64,000 nucleotides of DNA from Pedobacter psychrophilus (lineage in GTDB: Bacteria > Bacteroidota > Bacteroidia > Sphingobacteriales > Sphingobacteriaceae). The notes below the pieces were generated by a model, which was not told where the DNA came from, did not search any database, and was given only the letters and a program-made list of their open reading frames with translations. Where the stretch lies: NCBI RefSeq assembly GCF_001652725.1, contig NZ_LWHJ01000011.1, positions 124,001 through 188,000 of the forward strand, written 5' to 3'. A program made the position numbers and the translations under genes. Positions 12,065-21,508 of the stretch are shown here, piece after piece; within the stretch, counting starts at the first letter, position 1; each line of letters starts with the position of its first letter.

Positions 12065-13198
12065 TTAAAAAGACTCTCCTAAAGAAATATATAAACCAGA
12101 GATTCTATTTTCTCCAGTTGGTTTTTCGCCCCAAGCATAATCAAGTCTTAATGCCAGGCTTTTATCTAAATCAAAAAATGCTCTTGCGCCTATCCCATAA
12201 CTAGGCTTTAAATTTTCTTTTGGTAGAAAACCATTATTATATACAGCACCAACCCCACCAAAAGCCACCATACCTAATCTAGGTATTATCCTGTATCTAA
12301 GTTCAGTTTGTAAAGCCATATAATTTTTATCTCTGTATCTCCCCAAATAATATCCTCGCATAATTTGGTCATTTCCCATTTGTCGCAACATATAAAATGG
12401 AATGTCCTTGTTACTCCTAATAGCTTCATAAAATGCTTGGTTAGCCAAAACCAAGTTTTTATTAAGGGCTTTAAAATATCTTAAATCTGTAGTAAATAAA
12501 TTGCCGCTAAAATTATTTCCTCCAAAAAAATCGGGAGCATAACCATATCTGAACCTGCCATAGAACCCCTTTGTCGTATAAGTGTTACTATTTCTAGTAT
12601 CCAAAAGCTGGGTAATTTTTAAAAATGAATACCTACCTCCATCTTTGTCATTTAATGTGGCTTGATTTTCCAAGTCAAATATGCCACCTATCTCTTTGTC
12701 CTTAAAATTTAAAGACTCAAATTCTACACCAATACCTGGATAGTAAAATTTAGTCAGTTGTTTTTCAATTTCGGCTCCAACTCTCCATCTTGTTTGTACT
12801 ATTAAATCTTCATCATCCTTTTTTGTAGCACTACCTAATCCATAAAAGTTAAATGGAATATTAGAGAATCTTGCTTCGTAAAGAGAGTGCCATTTATTCC
12901 CTTTACTCCAGATGTCACCTTTACCAGATAACTGACTAACTCCTTTTGTACTAGTGAATGCGACGCCATATATTTGTGATGCTCTGATGGTTTTATCTGT
13001 TTTATCTACATAAAAAGAATAAATACCAACGGCTCCAAATTCAAATCCAGCTTCCTGAGAAAAACCAATTAAAGGGACTGGTAAAAAACTGTTATGCCTT
13101 GTAGTATCGCTAGAAAATAATTTATCTATAATTTTCTTTTGCGCCGAAGCGCCAATCGAGATAGTTAAGATTAAAATAGTGTAAAAAATTCTTTTCAT
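12065..13198 (-). CDS. Omp85-type (BamA/TamA C-terminal) outer membrane barrel protein
   Basis: A 377-aa secreted protein with a signal peptide (residues 1-19, cut after GASA). The mature part is composed of alternating beta strands and ends in Phe, as expected for a BAM substrate. The loop motif QIMRGYYLGRYRDKNYM corresponds to the VRGF/Y motif of the Omp85 barrel. There are no POTRA domains, so this is a barrel-only surface-antigen type rather than BamA itself. The first residues after the signal, including DTTRHNSFLPVPLIGFSQE, are typical of Bacteroidota members. The role (lipid or protein export, or a patatin-like partner) is unknown. Confidence 0.85.
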   Translation of the reverse strand: MKRIFYTILILTISIGASAQKKIIDKLFSSDTTRHNSFLPVPLIGFSQEAGFEFGAVGIYSFYVDKTDKTIRASQIYGVAFTSTKGVSQLSGKGDIWSKGNKWHSLYEARFSNIPFNFYGLGSATKKDDEDLIVQTRWRVGAEIEKQLTKFYYPGIGVEFESLNFKDKEIGGIFDLENQATLNDKDGGRYSFLKITQLLDTRNSNTYTTKGFYGRFRYGYAPDFFGGNNFSGNLFTTDLRYFKALNKNLVLANQAFYEAIRSNKDIPFYMLRQMGNDQIMRGYYLGRYRDKNYMALQTELRYRIIPRLGMVAFGGVGAVYNNGFLPKENLKPSYGIGARAFFDLDKSLALRLDYAWGEKPTGENRISGLYISLGESF

Positions 13199-13277
13199 TA
13201 TTATTTTTAAAAATGCAAATTAAAGGAAAATCAGCTTACAAAAGTTAATCCTTTTCTTTTGATAGATCCTAAAATCT

Positions 13278-13285
13278 TATTTTTG
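13278..13285 (+). promoter_or_regulatory. -7 promoter box upstream of the deoxyhypusine-synthase-like gene
   Basis: TATTTTTG matches TAnnTTTG and lies 19 nt before the ATG. A TTTG lies at 13258-13261, 16 nt upstream, slightly closer than the usual -33/-7 spacing. Confidence 0.45.
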
Positions 13286-13304
13286 GAAAAAATTAAAGCA
13301 CATT

Positions 13305-14285
13305 ATGAATCAAGAAAGAGGTCCAATTTCACAGTTTATAGAAAAAAATTACCTTCATTTTAATGCAGCGGCATTGATGGATGCGGCCAAAGGTTATGAA
13401 ACTCATTTAGCTGAAGGCGGTAAAATGATGATTACCTTAGCTGGTGCAATGAGTACTGCCGAAATGGGAATATCATTAGCAGAAATGATTAGACAAGATA
13501 AGGTGGCCATCATTTCTTGTACTGGTGCAAACCTAGAAGAAGACATCATGAATTTGGTGGCACACTCTCATTATAAAAGAGTTCCAAATTACCGTGATTT
13601 AAGCCCTCAAGATGAATGGGATTTACTGGAAAACCATTACAACCGTGTTACAGATACATGTATTCCAGAAGAAGAGGCTTTTCGCCGTTTACAAAAACAC
13701 ATTCAAAAAATTTGGATGGATGCAGAAGCTGCAGGCGAAAGATATTTTCCTCATGAATTTATGTACAAGATGTTACTGAGTGGAGACTTAGAACAGTATT
13801 ACGAAATAGACCCAAAAAACTCCTGGATGTTAGCTGCAGCTGAAAAAAACTTACCGATAGTGGTGCCAGGATGGGAAGATTCTACAATGGGTAATATATT
13901 CTCTTCATATGTGATAAAAGGGCAGTTAACAGCAACTACCGTAAAAGGCGGAATAGAATATATGGCTTGGTTGGCAGACTGGTATGTTAAGAATTCTGGA
14001 GGAAAAGGAATTGGATTCTTTCAAATAGGTGGGGGCATTGCCGGTGATTTTCCAATTTGCGTAGTACCAATGTTATATCAGGATATGGAGATGGAAAATA
14101 TTCCCTTTTGGAGTTACTTCTGTCAGATATCAGATTCAACAACATCATATGGATCTTATTCCGGGGCAGTTCCAAACGAGAAAATAACATGGGGTAAACT
14201 TGATATCCATACACCTAAATTCATCGTAGAGTCTGATGCAACTATTGTAGCACCATTAATATTTGCCTGGATATTAAGGCAATAA
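13305..14285 (+). CDS. Deoxyhypusine synthase family protein
   Basis: A 326-aa Rossmann-like enzyme of the DHS family, which transfers an aminobutyl group from spermidine through NAD. Family blocks seen are GAMSTAEMGISLAEMI, ISCTGANLEEDIMNL, VPGWEDSTMGNIF and TWGKLDI. Lys298 in the TWGK block aligns with the catalytic Lys of eukaryotic DHS (from memory of the family motif). Bacteria have no eIF5A substrate; some bacterial homologues are homospermidine synthases, so the product here is open. It is monocistronic, with its own -7 box and a strong terminator. Confidence 0.88.
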   Translation: MNQERGPISQFIEKNYLHFNAAALMDAAKGYETHLAEGGKMMITLAGAMSTAEMGISLAEMIRQDKVAIISCTGANLEEDIMNLVAHSHYKRVPNYRDLSPQDEWDLLENHYNRVTDTCIPEEEAFRRLQKHIQKIWMDAEAAGERYFPHEFMYKMLLSGDLEQYYEIDPKNSWMLAAAEKNLPIVVPGWEDSTMGNIFSSYVIKGQLTATTVKGGIEYMAWLADWYVKNSGGKGIGFFQIGGGIAGDFPICVVPMLYQDMEMENIPFWSYFCQISDSTTSYGSYSGAVPNEKITWGKLDIHTPKFIVESDATIVAPLIFAWILRQ

Positions 14286-14304
14286 TCAACAAAAAAACAT
14301 AAAC

Positions 14305-14346
14305 AAAAAAGCAGGATCTTCATTTAAAGAACCTGCTTTTTTATTT
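14305..14346. terminator. Bidirectional rho-independent terminator
   Basis: The left arm is an A-run plus GCAGG (14305-14315) and the right arm is CCTGC plus a T-run (14332-14342). The arms are perfectly complementary at their outer parts. Because A and T runs flank both sides it can end both the DHS-like gene and the convergent small gene at 14367. Confidence 0.85.
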
Positions 14347-14366
14347 AATAGATTTTAATAAAAATA

Positions 14367-14582
14367 TTAATTATTCTTCGTTTTATAATCTGGTAAAGAA
14401 TTTGCAAAAATCACGACACCAACCCCAGCAATAAATAAACCGCCAAAGAAGTACATTGCAGCTGCATGGGTTCCGTTGTTAGAATCGGCTGGATTAAAAG
14501 AAACAGCAGGGGTTAAAACCACAGCTCCTAATAAGATTAATGCTCCAATAACAATTATGGCAATCCCAAGTGTTTTTTTCAT
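14367..14582 (-). CDS. Small two-helix membrane protein
   Basis: A 71-aa protein with two hydrophobic helices (about residues 4-26 and 43-63), joined by a polar loop SFNPADSNNGTHAAA and ending in a charged tail. No family is recognised with certainty; it resembles small DUF3185-like or unknown inner-membrane proteins of Bacteroidota. It is convergent with the DHS-like gene and shares its terminator. Regular codon use and an ATG preceded by an AT-rich leader support it as a real gene. Confidence 0.65.
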   Translation of the reverse strand: MKKTLGIAIIVIGALILLGAVVLTPAVSFNPADSNNGTHAAAMYFFGGLFIAGVGVVIFANSLPDYKTKNN

Positions 14583-15021
14583 CTTTTTAAATTTGAATGT
14601 GGCAAATATAATAAACTGTTTAAATTTTAATCACAATTATTTTAAATAGAATTTTCAAACGCTATTTAAATTTCCTCGTTATTTTTTTATTCATAAAATG
14701 GATTATAAAAAAATTCAACTTTGTTTACACAAAAATTAGCTGGTTAAAAATGATTTTAGTTTTATTTTTAAATATTTAAGATCATAAACTTAAATGCAGT
14801 TTTAATCATTCACTAAAATTCAATTCAAAAGGGCTAATTCTCTCAACTATGATAGTATAATAATCTTGTTTAGAATTATTCTAAATTATTAATACACGTC
14901 ATGAATTTGTCAGCCCATGACTAAATAATTATACTTTTGTCCATCGGAAATGTTTATAGGACAATGTCAATAACACATTTTTAAACCCTAATATTTTAAT
15001 TTAGTGTATAAGAAACTCAAT
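14583..15021. other. Non-coding leader region before the respiratory operon
   Basis: About 440 nt with very high AT content and no ORF. Its only structured content that I can support is the promoter at 14906-14939. The long distance from that promoter to the gene gives a 5' untranslated region of about 75 nt. No riboswitch or tRNA pattern was recognised. Confidence 0.5.
14906..14939 (+). promoter_or_regulatory. Promoter of the act-cox operon
   Basis: A -33 element TTTG at 14906-14909 is followed after 22 nt by TACTTTTG at 14932-14939, an exact TAnnTTTG -7 box. It lies about 80 nt before the first gene of the alternative complex III operon and is the best promoter match in the window. Confidence 0.65.
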
Positions 15022-16413
15022 ATGAGAAACTTCTCATCTGACTTTAGAAGATTTTTAAGACCTTTTGTTATAGTTACAGCTATTGCATTGGGTGCTCTAG
15101 GTTCATCATTTATTCAAACTGCCCCTGCAGATACTTCAAAAACTGCTGCCCCTACTGTTGCTGGTGCTGCCCCAACTGGAGGAGATGCTGCAGCAGCTGG
15201 CTCTACGGTAGCTGGTGATCCTAAAGCTGGCGAAGCATTGTTTAAGGCTAATTGTACTTCCTGCCATGCGCTTAATAAAAGAGTATTGGGTCCTGCGTTG
15301 GCCGGAATAAATCAGAAATACAATGATCAGACTTATTTAACTAAGTGGATCAAAAACTCTCCTGCAATGATTGCATCTGGCGATAAAAGGTCTGTTGCAA
15401 TTTATGAAGAATACAATAAAGCTGCGATGACACCATTTCCTCAATTTAGTGATGGAGATGTAGAGAATATTTTAGCTTATATACAAATAGAAGGGGATAA
15501 AAAACCCGACGCTGTTGCAGCAGGAGCCACTGGTGCCACAACAACTGCAGAATCTGGAGTAAGTGATTTTATGCTGATAGGTTTAATTGCAGTCGTTATT
15601 ATTGCTTTTCTAGTTATACTGGTATTAAATAGAGTTATAGGAACTCTAGAGCGTTTATTACTTAAAAAAGGAACAGATATTATCTTAATAGAAGATGATG
15701 AGAATGATAACGCAGAGCCAAAGGATAGATTAGCCACCGTAAAGAAATTAGCAAAGAATAAAAAGTTAGTGGCTTTTGTTGTTATAGCCATTATAATTAC
15801 ATTAGGTTCTTTCGGTTGGATGGGTTTATGGAATACTGGTGTACAACAAGGTTACCAACCAGTTCAACCTATTAAATTTTCTCACCAGCTACATGCTGGT
15901 ACAAATCAAATACAATGTCAATATTGTCACTCTGGAGCTTGGAAATCTAAAAATGCTACAATTCCTTCTTTAAACATTTGTATGAATTGTCATAAATACG
16001 TACAAGCAACTGAGAAATATAATGGAGAAATTTCACCAGAAATTTCTAAAATTTATGCAGCATTAGATTATAGTCCAGAGACACAAAAATACGGAGATAA
16101 TCCAAGACCTATTGAATGGGTTAGAATTCATAATTTACCTGATTTAGCTTACTTCAATCATTCTCAACACGTAAAAGTTGCGGGTATTGCTTGTCAAAAG
16201 TGTCATGGTCCTATTCAAGAGATGCAAGAAGTTTATCAATATTCTCCACTTACTATGAAATGGTGTATCAATTGTCATAAACAAACTGAGGTTAACTCAA
16301 AAGGGAATCCATATTATGATAAGGTAATTGCCGCTCATGAGAAGATCAAAAAAGGAGAAAAAGTTACTGCAGCGGTTTTAGGTGGTCTTGAATGCGGTAA
16401 ATGTCATTATTAA
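15022..16413 (+). CDS. actA: Alternative complex III multiheme cytochrome subunit ActA (monoheme-pentaheme fusion)
   Basis: Membrane-anchored cytochrome that carries electrons out of the quinol-oxidising complex. From ATG 15022 the protein is 463 aa. It has an N-terminal membrane segment, an Ala/Pro/Thr-rich linker, a class I cytochrome c domain with one CxxCH (C78-H82), a second helix near 182-203, a third near 250-270, then five CxxCH motifs (CQYCH, CMNCH, CQKCH, CINCH, CGKCH) between 299 and 462. That gives six c-hemes. A GTG codon six residues upstream is possible but less likely. First gene of the act-cox operon, 38 nt before actB. Confidence 0.92.
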   Translation: MRNFSSDFRRFLRPFVIVTAIALGALGSSFIQTAPADTSKTAAPTVAGAAPTGGDAAAAGSTVAGDPKAGEALFKANCTSCHALNKRVLGPALAGINQKYNDQTYLTKWIKNSPAMIASGDKRSVAIYEEYNKAAMTPFPQFSDGDVENILAYIQIEGDKKPDAVAAGATGATTTAESGVSDFMLIGLIAVVIIAFLVILVLNRVIGTLERLLLKKGTDIILIEDDENDNAEPKDRLATVKKLAKNKKLVAFVVIAIIITLGSFGWMGLWNTGVQQGYQPVQPIKFSHQLHAGTNQIQCQYCHSGAWKSKNATIPSLNICMNCHKYVQATEKYNGEISPEISKIYAALDYSPETQKYGDNPRPIEWVRIHNLPDLAYFNHSQHVKVAGIACQKCHGPIQEMQEVYQYSPLTMKWCINCHKQTEVNSKGNPYYDKVIAAHEKIKKGEKVTAAVLGGLECGKCHY

Positions 16414-16451
16414 TAGTTAGCAACAAAACATTACAGTCTTATATAGCTTAA

Positions 16452-19400
16452 ATGGAGCGCACAAAAAAATATTGGAAAGGTTTAGAAGAAGTTCAAAAAA
16501 CCACTGATTTCGTTGAAAAAAATAAACACGAATTTGCTGAACCACTTCCTGTAGAAGAATTATTAGAAGGTTCTGGTTTAAATGCATCTACGCCTCGTAG
16601 AGATTTTTTAAAAGCAATGGGTTTTGGATTAGGAGCAGTAAGCTTAGCGGCTTGCAACGTTGCTCCAGTTGTAAAATCTGTTCCTTATTTAATTAAACCA
16701 GAAGAGGTTACACCAGGTATCCCAAATTTTTATAATTCTAGTTACAAAGGCGGAAGTATCATTGTTAAAACACGTGAAGGCCGTCCTATTAAAATAGAAG
16801 GTAACCCAAAATGTATCATTAATAATGGAGGTTTAAATGCGCAAGCACAAGCTGCTGTTTTAGATTTATATGATATTTCAAAATTAAAAGGTCCTGTTTT
16901 TAACGGAGTTGATAAATCTTGGGAAGAAATTGATAATCATGTTAAGCAAGAACTAGCTAAAGTTCAAGCTTCTGGTAAATCAATTGTTTTAGTAAGTAAT
17001 ACTGTTAGCAGTCCATCAACAAAAGCAGCTATTGCAGATTTTTCTGTTGCTTATCCAGCAACAAAACATGTCATGGTAGATCCAGTTTCTTATTCTGGAA
17101 TATTAAAAGCAAACCAGGCAAGTTTTGGTAAAGCTGTTTTACCTCAGTATCGTTTTGATAAAGCAAATGTAATCGTAAGTTTTGGTGCAGATTTCTTAGG
17201 TTCCTGGATTTCTCCTGTTCAATTTACTAAACAATATGTAAAGAATAGAAATCTAGCCTCTTTAGAAGAAAAGAAAATGTCTCGTCATATCCAGTTTGAA
17301 TCTGGTTTGAGTTTGACAGGTACCAAAGCTGATTCAAGAATAGCTATAAAATTATCAGAAGAAGGACCAGCATTATTAAATTTATATGCAGCCATAACTG
17401 GTGCATCTAATGGAGGTGCTTCACTTTCAGCAAATAATGCAGCGGATGCAGCTGTAAAATTAGTAGCCCGAGAACTATTAGCAGCAAAAGGCGCTGCTTT
17501 GGTAGTTTCAGGATCTAATGATGTGGCCATTCAGAATATAGTAAACTCAATTAACAGTGCTTTAGGCGCTTACGGAACTACTATCGATTTAGATAATCCT
17601 TCTTATCAATATTTGGGAGATGATGCTGCTTTTGCAATTTTGCTATCAGATATGAAAGCAGGGAAAGTAGGAGCGGTAATGTTTTTAAATTCTAATCCAG
17701 CTTACTTCTCATCTGCGGCTAAAGATTTTGCAGAAAATATTAAAAAAGTAAATCTAACAATCTCATTTGCTGATAGAATAGACGAAACAGCTTCGCTATG
17801 TCAAATTACAGCTCCAAATAGTAATTTTTTAGAAAGTTGGGGAGATGATAATGTAGTTGATGGATATTTCACTATCGTTCAACCTACCATTAATCCAATA
17901 TACAATACGCGTCAAGCCGAAATGAGCATGCTGAAATGGGCTAATAGTCCAGTTCAAGATTATTACTCTTATGTAAGAGCGAATTGGGAGAAAACAGTTT
18001 TAGCTTCTGCAGGATTAAAGTGGGATGATATACTACAGTCCGGTTTTGTAACAATTGCTGCTAAGCCAATGGTTACCACTCAAACTGTAGCTGATGTTTC
18101 TAATTCAGTTTCGACTATTATTAAACAAAGTAAATCACTAGAAAAAGATATTCAATTACAAGTCTATCAATCAGTAGCAATAGGTTCTGGTGAGCAAGCT
18201 AACAATCCTTTTTTACAGGAAACTCCAGATCCGGTATCAAAAGTAACTTGGGACAATTATGTAGCCATCAATCCAAAATATGCTCAGTCATTAGGATTGG
18301 CTCAGTATGATATTGTAACTGTAAAAGGTTCTAACTATTCTATTGATTTACCAATACTTCACCAACCTGGTCAAGCTCAAGGAACTGTTTCAGTTGCTTT
18401 AGGATATGGTAGAAAAAATGCTGGTAAAGTAGGTGATAACGTTGGTCAAAATGCCTATCCATTCTTAAGTTTGTTAAATGGCACACTTCAAAATAATACT
18501 ACTGTTACTTTAACTAAAACAGGTGGTTATGAAGAACTGGCACAAACACAAACTCACCATACTTTTGAGGGTAGAAGTATTATAAATGAAGCTTCTTTTG
18601 CAGAATATAAAAAAGATCCAGCACATGGAAGTGGTAATCATGGTAAAAAGCATGAAACCCATGATCTTTGGAATAAATATGATCAACCTGGTCATAATTG
18701 GGTTATGGCTATTGATTTAAATGCTTGTACTGGTTGTGGTGCTTGTATTGTTGCCTGTAATGCAGAAAATAATGTACCTGTTGTTGGTAAAGATGAAGTA
18801 AGACGTAGAAGGGAAATGCATTGGATACGTATAGATAGGTACTATACATTTGATGATGGCGGAAAGCAATTAACTGAGGAGGATGCTATCGTAGAAATGG
18901 AAGGTAATATGGAAAATATTTCTGTAGTACACCAACCAATGATGTGTCAACATTGCGAACATGCACCTTGCGAAACAGTTTGTCCAGTTTTAGCAACTGT
19001 ACACTCAAATGAAGGTATTAATCATATGGCTTATAATCGTTGCGTTGGAACTAGATACTGCGCAAATAACTGTCCATATAAAGTACGTCGTTTTAATTGG
19101 TTTAATTACTGGAACGATTCAAGATTTGATAACTACCTAAATAATGAATTTACACAATTGGTATTAAATCCAGATGTTACCACTCGTTTCCGTGGAGTAA
19201 TGGAGAAATGCTCAATGTGTGTACAACGTATACAAGCAGGTAAACTAAAAGCAAAAATAGAGAAAAGAACTTTGGCAGATGGCGATGTAAAAGTTGCATG
19301 TCAGCAAACTTGTCCTGCAAATGCAATTGTGTTTGGAGATGCAAATGACCCTAATTCTGAAGTTTCAAAAGCATTAACTAATGAAAGAACTTATTATGTT

Positions 19401-19475
19401 TTGGAAGAGTTAAACGTACAATCTGGAGTGGGTTACATGACAAAAATCACAAATAAAGGATTACAAGAAGCTTAA
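16452..19475 (+). CDS. actB: Alternative complex III iron-sulfur subunit ActB
   Basis: A 1007-aa periplasmic subunit. A Tat-type signal with RRDFLKAMG (Arg49-Arg50) is followed by LAAC with Cys68, so it is probably a Tat-exported lipoprotein. The central part is a molybdopterin-oxidoreductase-like fold (SVPYLIKPEEVTPGIPNFY). In characterised ACIII this domain binds no molybdenum. The C-terminal ferredoxin domain starts at Cys759 (CTGCGAC...C), followed by CQHCEHAPC, CVGTRYCANNCPYK and CSMCVQR...CQQTCPA, enough for four clusters. It relays electrons from ActC-bound quinol to ActA. Confidence 0.95.
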   Translation: MERTKKYWKGLEEVQKTTDFVEKNKHEFAEPLPVEELLEGSGLNASTPRRDFLKAMGFGLGAVSLAACNVAPVVKSVPYLIKPEEVTPGIPNFYNSSYKGGSIIVKTREGRPIKIEGNPKCIINNGGLNAQAQAAVLDLYDISKLKGPVFNGVDKSWEEIDNHVKQELAKVQASGKSIVLVSNTVSSPSTKAAIADFSVAYPATKHVMVDPVSYSGILKANQASFGKAVLPQYRFDKANVIVSFGADFLGSWISPVQFTKQYVKNRNLASLEEKKMSRHIQFESGLSLTGTKADSRIAIKLSEEGPALLNLYAAITGASNGGASLSANNAADAAVKLVARELLAAKGAALVVSGSNDVAIQNIVNSINSALGAYGTTIDLDNPSYQYLGDDAAFAILLSDMKAGKVGAVMFLNSNPAYFSSAAKDFAENIKKVNLTISFADRIDETASLCQITAPNSNFLESWGDDNVVDGYFTIVQPTINPIYNTRQAEMSMLKWANSPVQDYYSYVRANWEKTVLASAGLKWDDILQSGFVTIAAKPMVTTQTVADVSNSVSTIIKQSKSLEKDIQLQVYQSVAIGSGEQANNPFLQETPDPVSKVTWDNYVAINPKYAQSLGLAQYDIVTVKGSNYSIDLPILHQPGQAQGTVSVALGYGRKNAGKVGDNVGQNAYPFLSLLNGTLQNNTTVTLTKTGGYEELAQTQTHHTFEGRSIINEASFAEYKKDPAHGSGNHGKKHETHDLWNKYDQPGHNWVMAIDLNACTGCGACIVACNAENNVPVVGKDEVRRRREMHWIRIDRYYTFDDGGKQLTEEDAIVEMEGNMENISVVHQPMMCQHCEHAPCETVCPVLATVHSNEGINHMAYNRCVGTRYCANNCPYKVRRFNWFNYWNDSRFDNYLNNEFTQLVLNPDVTTRFRGVMEKCSMCVQRIQAGKLKAKIEKRTLADGDVKVACQQTCPANAIVFGDANDPNSEVSKALTNERTYYVLEELNVQSGVGYMTKITNKGLQEA

Positions 19476-19496
19476 TATTTAAACATAATTTAAAAT

Positions 19497-20969
19497 ATGT
19501 CATCTCATAACGAATCAATATTAAGAGAACCATTAATTACTGGTAAAGACATTACCTACGCAAAAATAACGGAGGATGTTTTATGGCCAGTAGAAAATAA
19601 GCCAAATAGAGCTTGGTGGATAGGTTTTATAGTTGCTGCTATGGGCGCCTGCCTTTGGCTTTTTGCTGTAAGTTATACATTTTGGAATGGAATAGGAGCT
19701 TGGGGATTAAACAAGACCGTAGGTTGGGCCTGGGATATTACGGGTTTCGTATGGTGGGTAGGTATTGGTCACGCTGGAACATTAATTTCAGCTGTATTAT
19801 TGCTATTCCGTCAAAAATGGAGAAATTCAATTAACAGATCTGCAGAGGCGATGACTATTTTCGCTGTAATCTGTGCTGCTACTTATGTTGTGTCTCACAT
19901 GGGTCGTCCATGGTTAGCTTATTGGCCTTTACCATTACCAAATCAATTTGGTTCATTATGGGTTAATTTTAACTCACCATTGGTTTGGGACGTATTTGCC
20001 ATTTCTACTTATTTTTCTGTTTCATTAGTGTTTTGGTACGTTGGTTTATTGCCTGATATTGCTACTATTAGAGACCGAGCAACAGGTTTAAAAAGAAGAA
20101 TTTATTCAATCTTATCTTTTGGATGGAATGGTTCAGTAAAATCTTGGCAAAGATTTGAAACTGTTTCATTAATATTGGCAGGTGTAGCTACACCTCTTGT
20201 ACTTTCTGTACATACTATAGTATCTATGGACTTTGCAACTTCTGTAATTCCTGGATGGCACACCACTATTTTTCCTCCTTACTTTGTAGCAGGAGCAATC
20301 TTTTCTGGATTTGCAATGGTTCAAACCTTATTATTAGTTACAAGAAAAGTGTTAGGATTAGAGAATTACATCACCATGTTCCATATAGAATCAATGAATA
20401 AAATTATTGTTTTAACAGGTTCAATTGTAGGTGTAGCTTATTTAAGTGAATTTTTTGTGGCTTGGTACTCTGGAGTAGAAGGCGAACAATATACTTTCAT
20501 CCATAGGTTTACAGGTCCATATTGGTGGGCAGGTTGTATGATGTACGGATGTAATGTGGTAATGCCTCAATTATTCTGGTTTAAAAAGATAAGAACTAAT
20601 ATTGCAATTTCATGGTGTTTATCTATTATAGTAAACATCGGTATGTGGTTTGAGCGTTTTGTGATTATTGTGCTTTCGTTACATAGGGATTACTTGCCAT
20701 CAAGTTGGGCAATGTTTTATCCAACATGGGTAGATATTTCGATTTTTATTGGGTCTATCGGAGTGTTTTTTACTTTATTCCTGTTGTTTATTAGAGTATT
20801 GCCTTCAGTAGCAATGGCTGAGGTTAGACTATTGCTTAAAACATCATCAGAACAAGCTAAAAAGAAGTTAATTGCCGAGGGTAAAGTAAATAAAGAAGAA
20901 GTTGAATACTACGTGGAATCTTTAGATAGCTATGATAGTGTAGAACAAGCGGATTACGTAAAAATATAA
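19497..20969 (+). CDS. actC: Alternative complex III NrfD-like membrane subunit ActC
   Basis: A 490-aa polytopic subunit of the NrfD/PsrC family that oxidises menaquinol. About ten transmembrane helices are visible. Family motifs include GIGHAGTLISAVLLLFRQKWR, HMGRPWLAYWPLP and PGWHTTIFPPYFVAGAIFSG. His residues in the first helices (GHAG) are thought to contact quinol. It lies 21 nt after actB and 2 nt before actD. Confidence 0.95.
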   Translation: MSSHNESILREPLITGKDITYAKITEDVLWPVENKPNRAWWIGFIVAAMGACLWLFAVSYTFWNGIGAWGLNKTVGWAWDITGFVWWVGIGHAGTLISAVLLLFRQKWRNSINRSAEAMTIFAVICAATYVVSHMGRPWLAYWPLPLPNQFGSLWVNFNSPLVWDVFAISTYFSVSLVFWYVGLLPDIATIRDRATGLKRRIYSILSFGWNGSVKSWQRFETVSLILAGVATPLVLSVHTIVSMDFATSVIPGWHTTIFPPYFVAGAIFSGFAMVQTLLLVTRKVLGLENYITMFHIESMNKIIVLTGSIVGVAYLSEFFVAWYSGVEGEQYTFIHRFTGPYWWAGCMMYGCNVVMPQLFWFKKIRTNIAISWCLSIIVNIGMWFERFVIIVLSLHRDYLPSSWAMFYPTWVDISIFIGSIGVFFTLFLLFIRVLPSVAMAEVRLLLKTSSEQAKKKLIAEGKVNKEEVEYYVESLDSYDSVEQADYVKI

Positions 20970-20971
20970 TA

Positions 20972-21508
20972 ATGAGCGATATTAAATATATTTTAGGCTT
21001 ATTTGAAGATCCAGATGAGATGTTACATGGGATTGATAAGCTACAAGAAAATAACATCGGTATATATGATGTTTATACACCTATGCCTATTCATGGTATT
21101 GAAAATAAATTAGGTGTTAAAAGAAGTAGACTTGATATAGTGGCATTTATTTGCGGTATAACAGGAACCTTTACCGGATTTGGAATGATTTACTACATGA
21201 TGGCAGTAGATTGGCCAATGAACATTGGAGGTAAACCAAATTTTGCTATTCCAGATTTTATTCCAATTACTTTTGAATTAACAGTTCTTTTTTGTGCTTT
21301 TGGGATGGTTTCTGCATTCTTTTTCAGAACCCATTTATTTCCAGGAAGAGCACCACGAGTTATGGAATTAAGAGCTAGTGCTGACAGATTTGTAATCGCA
21401 ATTGATGCAAAAAAAGGTTTCGACAGCCAAAAAATTGATGAATTATTAAAAGAAGCAGGTGCTATTGAGATTAAGCACAATGATAGAAAATATGTTAGCT
21501 ATGAATAA
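20972..21508 (+). CDS. actD: Alternative complex III subunit ActD (DUF3341)
   Basis: A 178-aa membrane subunit with two transmembrane helices (about 50-75 and 95-115) between a cytoplasmic ferredoxin-like N-terminus (KYILGLFEDPDEMLHGIDKL) and a C-terminal domain (FVIAIDAKKGFDSQKIDELLKEAGA). DUF3341 matches ActD, which helps assemble or stabilise the complex. It starts 2 nt after actC, and its last 8 nt overlap the start of actE. Confidence 0.93.
   Translation: MSDIKYILGLFEDPDEMLHGIDKLQENNIGIYDVYTPMPIHGIENKLGVKRSRLDIVAFICGITGTFTGFGMIYYMMAVDWPMNIGGKPNFAIPDFIPITFELTVLFCAFGMVSAFFFRTHLFPGRAPRVMELRASADRFVIAIDAKKGFDSQKIDELLKEAGAIEIKHNDRKYVSYE

Noticed and set aside
14583-14930. Possible riboswitch before the act-cox operon
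   Set aside because: No conserved riboswitch core or stable stem arrangement was recognised in this AT-rich stretch, and most of it lies upstream of the predicted promoter.
21459-21500. Longer actE start within actD
   Set aside because: It would place the lipobox about 37 residues from the start instead of 23; ATG 21501 gives a normal lipoprotein signal.
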